Counted from the stretch's first letter, positions 1 through 8,805 are shown. The stretch is DNA of 22,199 nt from Botryllus schlosseri (GCA_000444245.1 ATSW01071351.1:1-22199), one strand, 5' to 3'. The notes: generated from the sequence alone by a model not told the origin. A program made the numbers and translations.

Positions 1-37
1 GCAGAGTCAGCTTAACCATACACATATGAGCATATGG

Positions 38-535
38 CAAATAGGTTTGCACATTTCTCCACTGGCTACTGCCCCCATAAGGATGGCGAGAACATCCAAA
101 TAGTTCTGTGTTTGTCATCTGTGAACTTTTATGAAAAGCATGTGGTAAAAACTATAACGTAATTGGTCGTATGATTGTGTAATTTTTACAATTCTGATTG
201 GAGAGCTTCTTGGAGGTACAGAACTTCAATATACAATTGAATAGTATATTCATATTGACGAATATACTATTCAATTCTTATTGGACGAACATCAACATTT
301 ATTTCAAGCTGACATGTTTCGGTTTCATAGTCGATGCTCCAAATATAAATCTCTACGGCACCATGTCAACAACTTTTGGGCAGCTTCGAGTTATGACTGC
401 TTAGTGCTCACTTTCTCCAAATCATCATTCAATCATTTCATGACGGGTCCGAAAGCAATACTTCTGAACTGTTGAAAGTTTATTGAAACTATCAGTTATC
501 TTCAATTTTCTTCAACATTTGCTTTTGTTATTCAG
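38..535 (+). repeat. Intron sequence shared with the paralogous gene B intron (19893-20327)
   Basis: This stretch upstream of the first visible exon of gene A aligns by eye with 19893-20327 upstream of exon 6 of gene B. Shared words include CACATTTCTCC, GGCTACTGC, TATGATTGTGTAATTTTT and CAATCATTTCATGAC. The likeness begins abruptly near 38 and 19893, because gene B has a CTTGACTCG-rich repeat to its left. It shows a duplication that included introns. No exon was recognised in it. Confidence 0.75.
235..276. repeat. Perfect 17-bp inverted repeat, hairpin with 8-nt loop
   Basis: Positions 235-251 and 260-276 are perfect reverse complements (arm AATTGAATAGTATATTC), separated by 8 bases. The hairpin lies in a stretch of roughly 80-85 bases absent from the matching intron of gene B. 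That stretch is flanked by near-identical words AATTCTGATTGG (191-202) and AATTCTTATTGG, as expected of a small insertion with target duplication. It could be a very short non-autonomous element or a templated insertion. Confidence 0.7.
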
Positions 536-694
536 GGAAATTTCATGCTTGGTGTCTGCAAAACAACTCTGCAGGCGCTCAACAGCCCTCTCGAGCGGGC
601 GGAATTAACCAAAGTCATGGAAATTATGAATATACTTCCAAGAGAATTATCAAGAGAGCAAAATTCGGAAATCGGCAGTCGAGCTAATATGAAA
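536..694 (+). CDS. Gene A exon (first visible), 53 codons
   Basis: The acceptor TTATTCAG precedes 536 and the donor GTACGC follows 694. The exon is phase 0 on both sides. The peptide begins GNFMLGVCKTTLQALNSP and ends IGSRANMK. Gene B exon 6 (20328-20486) has the same length, with 42 of 53 residues identical by eye count. IGSRANMK corresponds to the glycine-containing helix start before the armadillo repeat that holds the TDE motif. Confidence 0.8.
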
Positions 695-3600
695 GTACGC
701 TTATTTAGCCTGATTGTATGTGAAGTTAACTTGTCCTGGCTACCTGATCAATGCAAATGCTGAGGCGGAACATATGCAAGTTATAGTTAAAAACTGGAGG
801 TATTTCATGACTTGGTTGTTGTTCTATCGTCCACCGACATAGTCACAGGTGCTGCACAAGCATAAGAAGAAGTAGCGATTTCAAAGACGTGTCAAAATTA
901 TTTCGTTACCGATGACCTCTGAAAACATATGCTGCATTGGAACAGTTACGGCGACCCGATCTCTCTTTGTCACATTGAGTACTGTCCAATTGTTCACGCT
1001 TCTAAAATTATGTCCTTCACATTTTCTGTCAACTTGAGCAATTTTATCATGAGTTTCATTTAATAAGAAATTACTACTGAGAACACTTGGAAAATTATAA
1101 TTGGAAAATGCTTTCCGTCACCAGTCGCCATATATGAGGTGTCGTGCGGGCTAAAGGCTGTGGTTACAAGACATCAGAGTTGTAATGACTCGAAGCGGGT
1201 CACAATTTTTCCTTGACTCGACTTGTGTCTAGTCATTTTATTAAAAAATGGGAAATGATTCCACCAAGTCATATCACATTTTATATGACTTGATTCAATT
1301 CTTGTGTATCAGGCCAATGCTTGAAGAATAGGCACACAAAACATATTATCAGCTTGAATTAACATTTTGATAACGAGAAAAGTGAGTACGGTATATTATG
1401 AATGGGAGGCCTCAGAAGTGAGTTGTACCTGTCTTGATCTCAACAATGAACGGTGAACTCTATGACTCGGACTCGAGTATCAATACTACGTCTCTGGCTC
1501 GACCTGTTCCTCACCGACTTAGACTCGAACTTGGCTGGAGTCAAAACTATAAAAGTAAATTTGACTTGTGACTTGGTCACAACACTGCAACACCATGCCT
1601 TCATACATTTTGCATGTATGTTGTATGGTAAAGAGTTAGACCTAGAATTGATCCAATATGGCGTTATTCTGTCATAAACAATGTCAGTTGAGTTATCTTT
1701 TCAGAACATTCTGGAGATTTTGAAGAAAGAATTGAGCACCTCTTCAACGACGGCGCTATTAGATGCGAGTCTCTCTGCCTTTACATCTCTAACTGATGAA
1801 ACACCGTCAACCTCGCTGAATATCGTTAAGGAGAATGGCCTTGAAATTCTCGAAATACTTTTTCGGGTGAGTTTACCACCCTATCCATGCCTGTTCAAGT
1901 CTTCAAGTGTCCGGCATCACTGCCGTGTCTAATGATTTATATTCTTTTTCCAGAATAACGCTATCAGACCAGAAGTTAAAGCTGACGCAACGATTTTGTT
2001 GGTACAGTGGCATATATTATTTTGTATCACGTGCCAATATACATGCGATTCATTTTCATTAACATTTTAAAAAATTTCCACATGAACAGACTGCTAACTG
2101 TTTGCTAGGGTTGCCCAGAAAGGATAGTTCTTTTCATATTTAGGCGACTATTTGATAAAAATGTTTGTTCCGCTATAAAAAGGTTGTACACCAAATTTGG
2201 CTCCAACTAAAATTTGAGAATTTTGAATTTATTATAAAAATAATGATTTTTTTTCTTCGAATTTCACTCTTAACACCATGAAATTGTTGAGTTGTCTAAA
2301 ATAACGACGGATAACAATTCATTCCAACCGGTAGAAGCGAAGTTATTGCAGTTAGAAATTTTGGATTTGAAAAACTAGCATTGATGATGGTTAATCTCAG
2401 AATTATGAATGAAAAACTGAAATAACTTTGCTTCTGCGGGTTTTAAATGCAAAAATTTGTTTTGCGTCGTTTTTGTGGACAACTCAACAATTTCGTTGGG
2501 TAGACAGTAACATTTTCAAATTCCTGTAGCTTCACATCTACTTGTTGGAATTGAGCCAAATTTTTTATCTAACCTAACATCAATCTGATCAAATAGCAGA
2601 AAAAAATTGAAATAAAGTTATTTTTGAACAACCCTGTCCACTGAATTTTCATTCATAATTCTCAGTCGATGAAGATAGTTTCCAGAGTTACTGATTTAGC
2701 TTTCGTTTATCCATGTAAAAAATCTATACAACACTCTTTTACAGAGTAACATGGCTGAAATCAAAGATATCCAACCTGATATAATCAGGCATAAAACCAT
2801 TATAGAAGTGCTCAAAGAATTGTTGGTGTCTCCGAATCACAGAGTAAGTTGAGAATTATTTTCTATCTTTGATTTTTTATCAACTGGTTGTAATAATTTT
2901 CATCGAATCTGCCTTGAATTATAGTAGGCAGTAGCAAGATCATACCAGCCCGCAAGCACCATGTTTGCGGTTTTTAAATACAACCCAATTTTGAGAGTTG
3001 GTTGACCTCTTACAGCAGCGGTTCTTGAAGTATGACTCGTTTTCCAGCATTGTCATGACCGCACCAGAGCAATCTTTCCCCGCCGTACAAATGTGGTAAG
3101 GAAAATAATGCACCCCATTTATAATCAACGTTAGCCGTGCATACATCATAGAATGTGAACAACTGATTGTCTGCACCTTCTTTATTGCATACATGCCTGT
3201 AAAAGCGTAGCATACCGACAATAAAAATATATTATTTTAATATGTGGGGCTTGGGTGGCGAGATGCCAATAGAACTCAACCAAAAATTGCTATATTACAG
3301 CACGAGTCATATTTGTTTTGCCATACTCAATTCGCAAAATATTATTATACCAGCCTTTGCCACAGTTACTTACTGTACATATCAAAAATCACCAACTTCA
3401 TCATTTTGATAAAAATTTTATCCGATCTATACACCACAAGATTGCGATATAATGAAAAGATAGAAGGGTACCGAAACGACTTGGAGTAGTCTTCTAATCA
3501 GACACCACTTTGATTAATTAGATTATTCTAAAAGGGTTGTAATCATTTTCAGGCTGGCTTCTTGTCAGGTTGTGCCATTGCTCATCTATCTATCCTGCCG

Positions 3601-5433
3601 AAACGTGAATGGACTAAACTATGCAGAGACGGAGATTTGCGTGAGGATACGCTCCAGAAACTGGTTCGTCAATATCGTTTGTCCTTTTTCTGAAACCACT
3701 GCGACATGGCCTCTATCACTGCAGTGCTGGTGGTTGTAGAGTGCTACTAATTCTGATATTTCTTCCGTAATTTCAGTACATTCAAGTGTCCGCGTGGAAA
3801 TCAGCCGAAGATCTGAACGTGAAATTCCGCTCCTTCAGATCATTCTATCCACTCCTCGAATTGTTCGCATCCCCGCCTACGCAATTGTTTGCAGCATGGA
3901 CTATCCACTCATTTTGTCATCTTGACAGTAAGATGTATTTTCTGAGGCAGCTTCTCAATGTGTTTAGCCATGAATGCATTAACAGGGGTTGCCAACTCAA
4001 AACGGTCGCTGGAATTCAATATCAAGATAAAATAGGGCTTACCGTGTCTCAGCCACGTTAAAAAAAATTATATCAGTACAACGCTGTGCTCTCTAGCATT
4101 GGCCTTGCATAGTTACCACAAAATAAATCATATTTTATTTAAGAGAACACAACAAAAAGTATCATCATTATCACTTTTATTTTGAACTATGGGCTGCGCA
4201 CGATACCTGACAACACCTTTCATGGACTAAGGAATTGATATTGGGGCTAGTGAGACACAATACAAACAGAATGATTATCACCTCGCAATGCTTGATCTTG
4301 TGGGGAAGCCCCAAGCCGTTTTCGAGGCATCTCGGTATTGGTAGTATGTTGGCCATTGCACGTCAAGGCAATATACCCATCTCAGCCGAGTCTCTCTAAA
4401 TGGAATAATGTGGCCATCGCCGAAGCCGTTTCAGCTAGTGAGGAATAGCGACGTTTGGCACAGGAGAATAGCTAACTTTGGTCAACAAAAATATTTTGAA
4501 ACTGAAATCAATTCCAGCATTTTAAAAAGCCTTCTTTCGCAATCTCAAATCAGATCGTAGGCCGCAAAATATGACTACATGGGCCGCGTGTTAGTCACCC
4601 CTGCGTTAAGGTTTGGTTTGCTTAAAACACGATCGCACGTCGGTTGCGTCTTTAAGCCACCACGTCCATTTAAAACTTGATTTTCTCTTGGTCAGTTTTG
4701 GAACCAGTTTGTGGCCACTTAAAATGCTCTCGATTTGTGATTTAATTCGTGTTTAGTCAAACGTGGGTCAAAGTAGTCAGTTTTTCTACTGAAGCAGAAG
4801 TAGCGATTTCTAAGATATGTCAAAACTGTTATGTTCGTGCATTTTACGTTGGTATCGTTTGTCTCTTATTTGTCTAGGATTAGTAATTACCGCCAATCAT
4901 TATTTCCTCGTGTGTCGTGCTTTGTATTTATACCCTGTGTTCTGTTGTCTCGGGGTCTTTCGTTTAACTGCACTCTGGATCGTGTCGCTACCGTAAAGTT
5001 ATTCTGCTGATAATATACTGATTCTGTATTGCAACCTCGTCGCATTGAGTTATTGTTCAAACAAGATCAAGAACATAACAAAAACGATTTCAAGCAGTAG
5101 TAAAAATGAAATGAAAAGCACTCCACCAGTTTGATAAAATGGATTTGGTCAACGGTGGTGGTGAGTTTTGAAATTCCAAGGTAACACTTCGTGACGAATG
5201 CAAGATGCCTGATACCACTACATATAGCTACAATTTTCAAAAATATTTTTCAGCAAATAATACATGAAAATTAATTACTTGTATTGTCTTCAGAGAAAAG
5301 GTACCAGGAAATGCTCATCGAGGAAGAAGCGCTGGACATTCTGATCGATGTCAAAGAAAACAGATACGTTGATCCAAATGTGCGAAAATTAATCGTGGAA
5401 ATCTTACAATCCATAGAATCCTCCGCGGACTAG
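536..5433 (+). CDS. Gene A: ZYG11/ZER1-like armadillo-repeat protein, 3' part (seven exons)
   Basis: Exons are 536-694, 1705-1866, 1954-2001, 2745-2843, 3553-3663, 3777-3927 and 5294-5433, joined in one open frame of about 270 residues ending in TAG. The 5' part lies left of the window. The chain resembles the C-terminal armadillo-like region of ZYG11B/ZER1: SLTDETP matches their NLTDESP block, SNMAEIKD matches NNIAEV, and FRSFRSFYPLL followed by QLFAAWTIHS and KRYQEMLIEE matches the last repeats. ZYG11/ZER1 proteins are substrate receptors of cullin-2 ubiquitin ligases, recognising N-terminal glycine degrons. Every intron but the last is phase 0. By analogy with paralogue B, the missing 5' part may encode a RING; that is inference. 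All visible exons are open with usable splice sites, so the gene looks functional. Confidence 0.8.
1175..1590 (+). repeat. CTTGACTCG-rich dispersed repeat, copy 1
   Basis: CTTGACTCGACTTGTGTC, TGACTCGGACTCGAGTATC, TTAGACTCGAACTTGGC and TTGACTTGTGACTTGG lie here, ending CACAACACTG at about 1587. The repeat lies in a gene A intron where the gene B intron has none, so it arrived after the duplication or was lost from B. A small open frame inside it (1453-1677) is not a gene. Confidence 0.55.
1705..1866 (+). CDS. Gene A exon, 54 codons, SLTDETP repeat
   Basis: The acceptor is TTTTCAG and the donor GTGAGT. The peptide starts NILEILKKELSTSS and holds SAFTSLTDETPSTS and ENGLEILEILF. This is the clearest ZYG11/ZER1 match: the family has ALWNLTDESP followed by ENGGLE. 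The Trp-Asn pair of the family is Thr-Ser here, while the Asp of TDE is kept. The gene B counterpart is one codon longer (20854-21018). Confidence 0.85.
1954..2001 (+). CDS. Gene A exon, 16 codons
   Basis: A micro-exon between acceptor CTTTTTCCAG and donor GTACAG, encoding NNAIRPEVKADATILL, phase 0 at both ends. Only 8 of 16 residues match gene B exon 8, so this linker helix diverges faster than its neighbours. The preceding intron is only 87 bp (74 bp in gene B). Confidence 0.75.
2107..2635. mobile_element. Fold-back (long imperfect palindrome) non-autonomous element in a gene A intron
   Basis: The segment starts AGGGTTG and ends CAACCCT, and its two halves are imperfect reverse complements for most of the length. 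For example, TGAAATTGTTGAGTTGTC near 2279 pairs with GACAACTCAACAATTTCG near 2478, and AGAAGCGAAGTTATTGCAG pairs with CTGAAATAACTTTGCTTCT. The centre is near 2370. No coding capacity or clear target duplication is seen. It is most like a MITE or fold-back DNA transposon; the family is not recognised. Confidence 0.65.
2745..2843 (+). CDS. Gene A exon, 33 codons, SNMAE repeat
   Basis: The acceptor is TTTTACAG and the donor GTAAGT. The peptide starts SNMAEIKDIQPDII and continues as an amphipathic helix (TIIEVLKELLVS). SNMAEIKD corresponds to NNIAEVKEL of ZYG11/ZER1, whose Asn and Glu contribute to degron binding in ZYG11B; both residues are kept here. Confidence 0.8.
2844..3552. other. Intron of gene A without a recognised gene
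   Basis: A 709-bp intron. An open stretch of 93 codons runs on the minus strand (2940-3221), but it resembles no family I know and lacks any supporting context. I read it as chance. The sequence around 3000-3240 may be old repeat, but no ends could be defined. Confidence 0.5.
3553..3663 (+). CDS. Gene A exon, 37 codons, AGFLSGCAIAHL repeat
   Basis: The acceptor is CATTTTCAG. The peptide opens AGFLSGCAIAHLSILPKREW, like the SYFAAGILAHL..W segment of ZYG11/ZER1. The donor chosen is the weak GTTCGT at 3664, because it alone keeps phase 0 into the next exon. The stronger-looking GTGAGG at 3640 would break the frame. Confidence 0.7.
3777..3927 (+). CDS. Gene A exon, 50 codons plus 1 base, FRSFRSFYPLL repeat
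   Basis: The acceptor is TAATTTCAG and the donor GTAAGA. The peptide holds KFRSFRSFYPLLELF, then TQLFAAWTIHSFCH. This matches the penultimate ZYG11/ZER1 repeat (YRSF.P...L, Q.WA.WA..H.C). The exon ends in phase 1, the only non-phase-0 junction seen in gene A. Confidence 0.85.
3984..4602. mobile_element. Short non-autonomous hAT-like element in a gene A intron
   Basis: The left end reads (C)AGGGGTTGCCAACTC and the right end GTCACCCCT(G), which is typical of hAT terminal inverted repeats. The flanks GCATTAAC (3976-3983) and GCGTTAAG (4603-4610) look like an imperfect 8-bp target duplication. The interior has no coding capacity I recognise. Confidence 0.6.
4785..4826 (+). repeat. Copy of a short dispersed sequence, interrupted by a solo LTR
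   Basis: The words GAAGTAGCGATTTC and GTCAAAA here also occur near 868-900 of gene A and, in altered form, near 20622-20655 of gene B. The sequence is cut by the LTR that starts at 4827. The family is unknown. Confidence 0.4.
4827..5080. mobile_element. Solo LTR of an LTR retrotransposon (fossil)
   Basis: A 254-bp segment begins TGTTATGTTC and ends GAACATAACA, a perfect 10-bp inverted repeat in the TG..CA form of long terminal repeats. It is flanked by the 5-bp duplication AAAAC (4822-4826 and 5081-5085). A TATA-like TATTTATA lies in its middle. No internal retroelement sequence adjoins it, so it is a solo LTR, probably left by LTR-LTR recombination. The intact target duplication suggests modest age. 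The family (Ty3/Gypsy, BEL or other) cannot be told from the LTR alone. Confidence 0.8.
5294..5433 (+). CDS. Gene A terminal exon with stop
   Basis: The acceptor is GTCTTCAG, and the first two bases complete a lysine codon split by the intron. The peptide includes KRYQEMLIEEEALDILID and ends LQSIESSAD before TAG (5431-5433). It matches the last ZYG11/ZER1 helices (..RYC.ML..EGG...L). It gives the C-terminus expected for gene B beyond the right edge. Confidence 0.8.
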
Positions 5434-5529
5434 CAGCTGTGTAGCCTACATCTGACATCTAAGTGTTTATATAATTTACTTTTACTTTTCATTCAGTGTG
5501 CCTGCCTTCTTTTTTACATCGCCTAGGCC

Positions 5530-6529
5530 ATTGGTTCTCAGCCCTTTTGTCTTTGCGGACTTACTTTTGATGGTCTCAGACCCTCGCGGACCCCATCAAG
5601 TTTTAGTTCAAATTTAGCACAATTATGATGCAACTGCCATCTGTCTTGTGCAAATATGAGCTGCAGGCTTGTGACAAACAGCAACAAAATGACTTTTCTT
5701 GAAAACAACATCATACTATTTATGTAGAAATTGGACGGACTTTTATGTGTTCAAAGCCAACTTTGCAGCTGTATTTCGTGACGTGGTCGTGTCTTGAAGA
5801 TCCGCGTCTTCGATTTGATGTGAACGAGTGCTGAAAACCATTTCCACACAGATAGATGGAGGCTGATGTAATATTAACGCGTATCGCTTCTGACTTCACT
5901 TTTGGTGTGATCGCAACAAAATTTGTTGTAGTACAACGAAAGATACTTTCCTACATTTTCGGGTGGAAAGTGTCTGTCGTTACTAAGTAGCTTGCCAACA
6001 ATGGAGAAAGAGCGTTCAACAGCAGCAGTTGTTGGCTGACAACACTAAAGTTGTACGTACACTGCTGGTAACACACTCTATTGCTTTGCTCTTACGATCA
6101 TGTCTGCATCACAATTTTTTATCATGCGCTTCTTGATATAAGAACCATGGAATGCCCACGCAGTCTTTCTTCAGTTAAGATATTGCGGTACGTTGAGCAT
6201 AACACAATGTCAACCTATTTGTTTAATTTGAATGTTTATGATTCACAATGAGCAGACAATGGGCCGTCTACAACGGCAGGGCTATATGGTAGCTTATAAG
6301 CTGTAAAATGTCAAATGATAAGTTCACCGACAGTGCAAAATCTACGATAAAAACGAAATGCAGGTTGAAAAGAAATTTTGACTTTGTAAAGAATTTTGAC
6401 ATTTTTTGACCTAAGGCTACAATTCTGACAAAATTTTGACGTTTTTGACATGTCAAAATGAAATCGCCCTAGTTTTCAATCATTTTTCAAATTTAGAGGT
6501 CCCGCGGACACCCGGTTGAGAACTGCTGA
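5530..6529. mobile_element. 1.0 kb hAT-family DNA transposon, non-coding, perfect 8-bp target duplication
   Basis: The left end reads ATTGGTTCTCAGCCCTTTTG and the right end GGTTGAGAACTGCTGA, matching inverted termini of the common GGTTCTCAACC hAT type, with GCGGACCCC-like sequence inside both ends. The flanks are identical 8-mers CCTAGGCC (5522-5529 and 6530-6537). The interior of about 900 bp has no convincing transposase frame, so it looks non-autonomous. It lies 97 bp after the stop codon of gene A and so may sit in its 3' untranslated region. Confidence 0.85.
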
Positions 6530-6687
6530 CCTAGGCCATGTGGGTGTCTGATTTCAAACGCAATTCCCAGTCCTTACATTGTCTCGCAGTCTTGTGGTGT
6601 ATTGAAATGATGAAATTGTTAATAATCAATTTAATTGAGTTGAAAAGTGCGTTGAATGTCAAGTTCAATTATGGACTTTCAAATGTC

Positions 6688-6693
6688 ATTAAA
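6688..6693 (+). promoter_or_regulatory. Possible poly(A) signal ATTAAA for gene A
   Basis: No AATAAA occurs between the gene A stop and the hAT element. The first plausible signal I see beyond it is ATTAAA here, followed by a T-rich stretch near 6710. If used, the hAT element is transcribed within the 3' untranslated region. This is a weak, position-based guess. Confidence 0.3.
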
Positions 6694-6739
6694 GTAACTA
6701 CGAGATTGTATTTTTCGAGCTCAACTTGACTTGTGCTTA

Positions 6740-7685
6740 TTAGAAAGCCGCCTGTTAGATGCGGAGATTTTTATTGGCTTTTTTAAAAATGTAAACAGTG
6801 TAAGCTTTTCCTGCGCGCTTTTTCGTTGAAATTTTAACAGTTCAACCAACCGTGCTATTGCTCAAGATCAAGTGTGTCCAGAAACCAGGTGGTGTTCTTG
6901 TCTCCTAGAAACAAATACTTGTGCGTTTTATGATTTGAATCCTTTTTATTATGCACATTGCACATGTTAGTTCCATCATGGTATATATATCTACATTCTA
7001 AGATGATTCTTTCCGCGCTCTTTTTAATCGATCATTCTTTTGCTCTCGTGGACATTACCGATGCAGATGATTGTTATACAGTCCGTTTGCATAACACGCC
7101 TTTTGGTATAGACTGACTTTCCATGTTAACAGAGCCGATCACTTTCCACCCGTCCCTATGTTTCAAACTTGCCATGCAAACTGGTAAACCGCCGGTGTAT
7201 CTATTACATAGGCCTACTTGTATAGCTGCATTTTATGCGACTTAATGCTTCATTCAATAAAATATGCAATGCCAAGAATATGACGAATATTTCTAGCAAT
7301 TAGTAGCCTACCAATAACGTCAGGACTCGTACAGTAAACAACTAACACGCAGCATCCCTTTACAATATATACAAGCAAATCGATGTACCTACTTTTAGCT
7401 AACATTTTCGTAGGCTATAATGAGGATATGTAGACGATACTTTTGCTATATTCAAGAATGAGTCGGATAGTGATTAATTCCTTGTCCGTTTAAAGTAGCT
7501 TCACCCTGCCCTGCATTTCGCAATTGAAAAGAACGCGAGAACTCATTGTCGTTTTGGTCTAAAAGCACGATTCCAGTAAATTTGAAATATATGTTCAGGA
7601 AACCGACATTCACGTACCAATACCTACGCCCTCTAGAACCAGAAAAATCAACCTCATAGGCACCCTTGTGCATAGCGAGTTGATG
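6740..7685. other. Intergenic sequence, no recognised gene
   Basis: AT-rich sequence with no recognised family. A 95-codon open stretch runs on the minus strand at 7452-7739. Its peptide (for example GRRYWYVNVGFLNIYFKF) resembles nothing I can name, and its start overlaps the Penelope-like fragment. A tail exon of an unknown minus-strand gene is possible but unsupported. Confidence 0.4.
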
Positions 7686-7689
7686 ATAA

Positions 7690-7896
7690 TTATGTTCGTG
7701 TAACAAACTGAGTTTAGATCTTGATAACATCCGCAACATCTTACTGGAAAACGGTTACCCCGAGCACGACATCAACCGCTGCATCGAGAGGAAATTAACG
7801 CATGAAAGTCAACAGTGCCTACCGAGCGAACAATCGAAGATGTTTATATCCATCTACCACCCTCTTTCAAAAACCATTGATTTCTTTGGTCAGTAA
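7690..7896 (+). pseudogene. Penelope-like (or related) reverse-transcriptase element fragment
   Basis: An open frame of 68 codons contains LDNIRNILLENGYPEHDINR followed by CIERKL, then MFISIYHP. The string I..LL.NGYP...I..C, followed by a short linker and a F/YIS.. segment, is typical of the stretch between the reverse transcriptase and the C-terminal GIY-YIG nuclease of Penelope-like elements. Only this fragment is visible here. A GIY-YIG piece of the same class lies at 8947-9201 on the opposite strand, so the two are not one simple insertion. A LINE origin is the alternative. Confidence 0.5.
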
Positions 7897-8019
7897 TGAG
7901 TGTTAAAACATAGTGAAGACTAACGTGATTTTCACGACAACCCAACTGCTCCCTGCAACATGCTGCTTTAGAGATTCGATGTCCTAAACATAGAAGAGAT
8001 GCGGAAACCAGCAATCGTG

Positions 8020-8235
8020 AACTTTATGTATCAGTTCCACTGCGGTCGTTGCCCCGAATATTTCAATGACTTCTTTACCTCGGAATCAAAAGCGAACTAG
8101 TACAACACACGCGCGTTCACGTCGTCCAAATATCATATGATCGACCGAAAAGATCATCGCTCCATCAAATATGCCGGACCTGATGTGTGGAACAGTATCC
8201 CGCCGGCCATCAAGCGATCAATTTCTGTGCGACGA
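8020..8235 (+). mobile_element. LINE (non-LTR retrotransposon) ORF2 C-terminal fragment
   Basis: The frame reads CPEYFNDFFTSESKAN, one stop (8098-8100), then YNTRAFTSSKYH and SIKYAGPDVWNSIPPAIKRS. This is the usual C-terminal tail of LINE reverse-transcriptase proteins (P..F...F, YNTR, KY.GP..WNSIP..IK.S) of the CR1/L2/RTE-like groups. The LINE likeness stops at about 8235, before the normal end, and passes in frame into a transposase-like sequence. Confidence 0.75.
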
Positions 8236-8700
8236 AAGTGCATGGATTGCAAAAAATTGCTGATAACCGACCGTGATGTTCCGGATTTGGATTTCTGCTT
8301 CCCAGAAGAATACAAAAGAATATTCAAAATGGCTGATCGAGGTGGACTTGCTGAGCCTACCGAGTTATGCTTTGCAATAACGGCGCTTGCTGTCAAATAT
8401 TTCACCATCATAAGTGATTCCATGGACATGAAGCAAAAATTGTTTTGTTGTCAAAACCAAAGATTTGTTTTCACGGAGGCAACTCACGAGGTGGTTCATT
8501 TGTCAAGCCTAATGCGACCTCTTTTGAATAACTGCTGTCAATCTGGTCATGCAAACTTCAACTCCATCGTCCAGACAGCTTTTAATTGCTTTGCGAAGAA
8601 TGAACTTAAGCGATTCAACAGCAAACCATCTCTTGTTGAGCCGCCAGCAAAAAAACTACGTAAAATTAGGAAGCTTACGTCAAAGGCTTCCAAGGATTGA
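8137..8700 (+). pseudogene. Chimeric 187-codon frame: LINE tail joined to P-element/THAP9-like transposase C-terminus
   Basis: Residues 1 to about 33 are LINE tail (GPDVWNSIPP). From about residue 35 the peptide changes character: a CMDCKKLL zinc-ribbon-like pair, then DRGGLAEPTELCFAITAL, a cysteine-rich region (CC...NNCC), VQTAFNCFAKNELKR, and a basic tail PPAKKLRKIRKLTSK like a nuclear signal. The C..C, spacer, RGGL..P order is what I associate with C-terminal parts of P-element/THAP9-like transposases. The catalytic region is absent, so it cannot be an active transposase. The frame stays open for about 155 codons after the junction, which is long for a decayed relic. The ATG at 8137 belongs to the LINE part. 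The family call is tentative. Confidence 0.55.
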
Positions 8701-8789
8701 CACAATCAAAATTGGTGGTATTGCATGTCCTGTAACGGTTTATCTTGTGTTTATAATCAATTAATTGCATGCCATTTCACGAATATTAT

Positions 8790-8795
8790 AATAAA
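8790..8795 (+). promoter_or_regulatory. AATAAA poly(A) signal after the chimeric frame
   Basis: AATAAA lies 90 bp after the stop codon of the 8137-8700 frame, where a 3'-end signal of the transposase gene would be expected. No GT-rich downstream element is obvious. Confidence 0.45.
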
Positions 8796-8805
8796 GAAAA
8801 GTATT

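Noticed and set aside
1453-1677. 74-codon open frame before gene A exon 1705-1866
   Set aside because: It lies in the CTTGACTCG-rich repeat, and repeat words explain its Ser/Thr/Arg/Leu composition.
2940-3221. 93-codon open frame on the minus strand in a gene A intron
   Set aside because: No recognisable domain, no splice or promoter context, and it lies antisense within an intron; most likely chance.
7452-7739. 95-codon open frame on the minus strand
   Set aside because: Its start overlaps the Penelope-like fragment read on the other strand and it has no recognised family. An unknown exon remains possible but unsupported.
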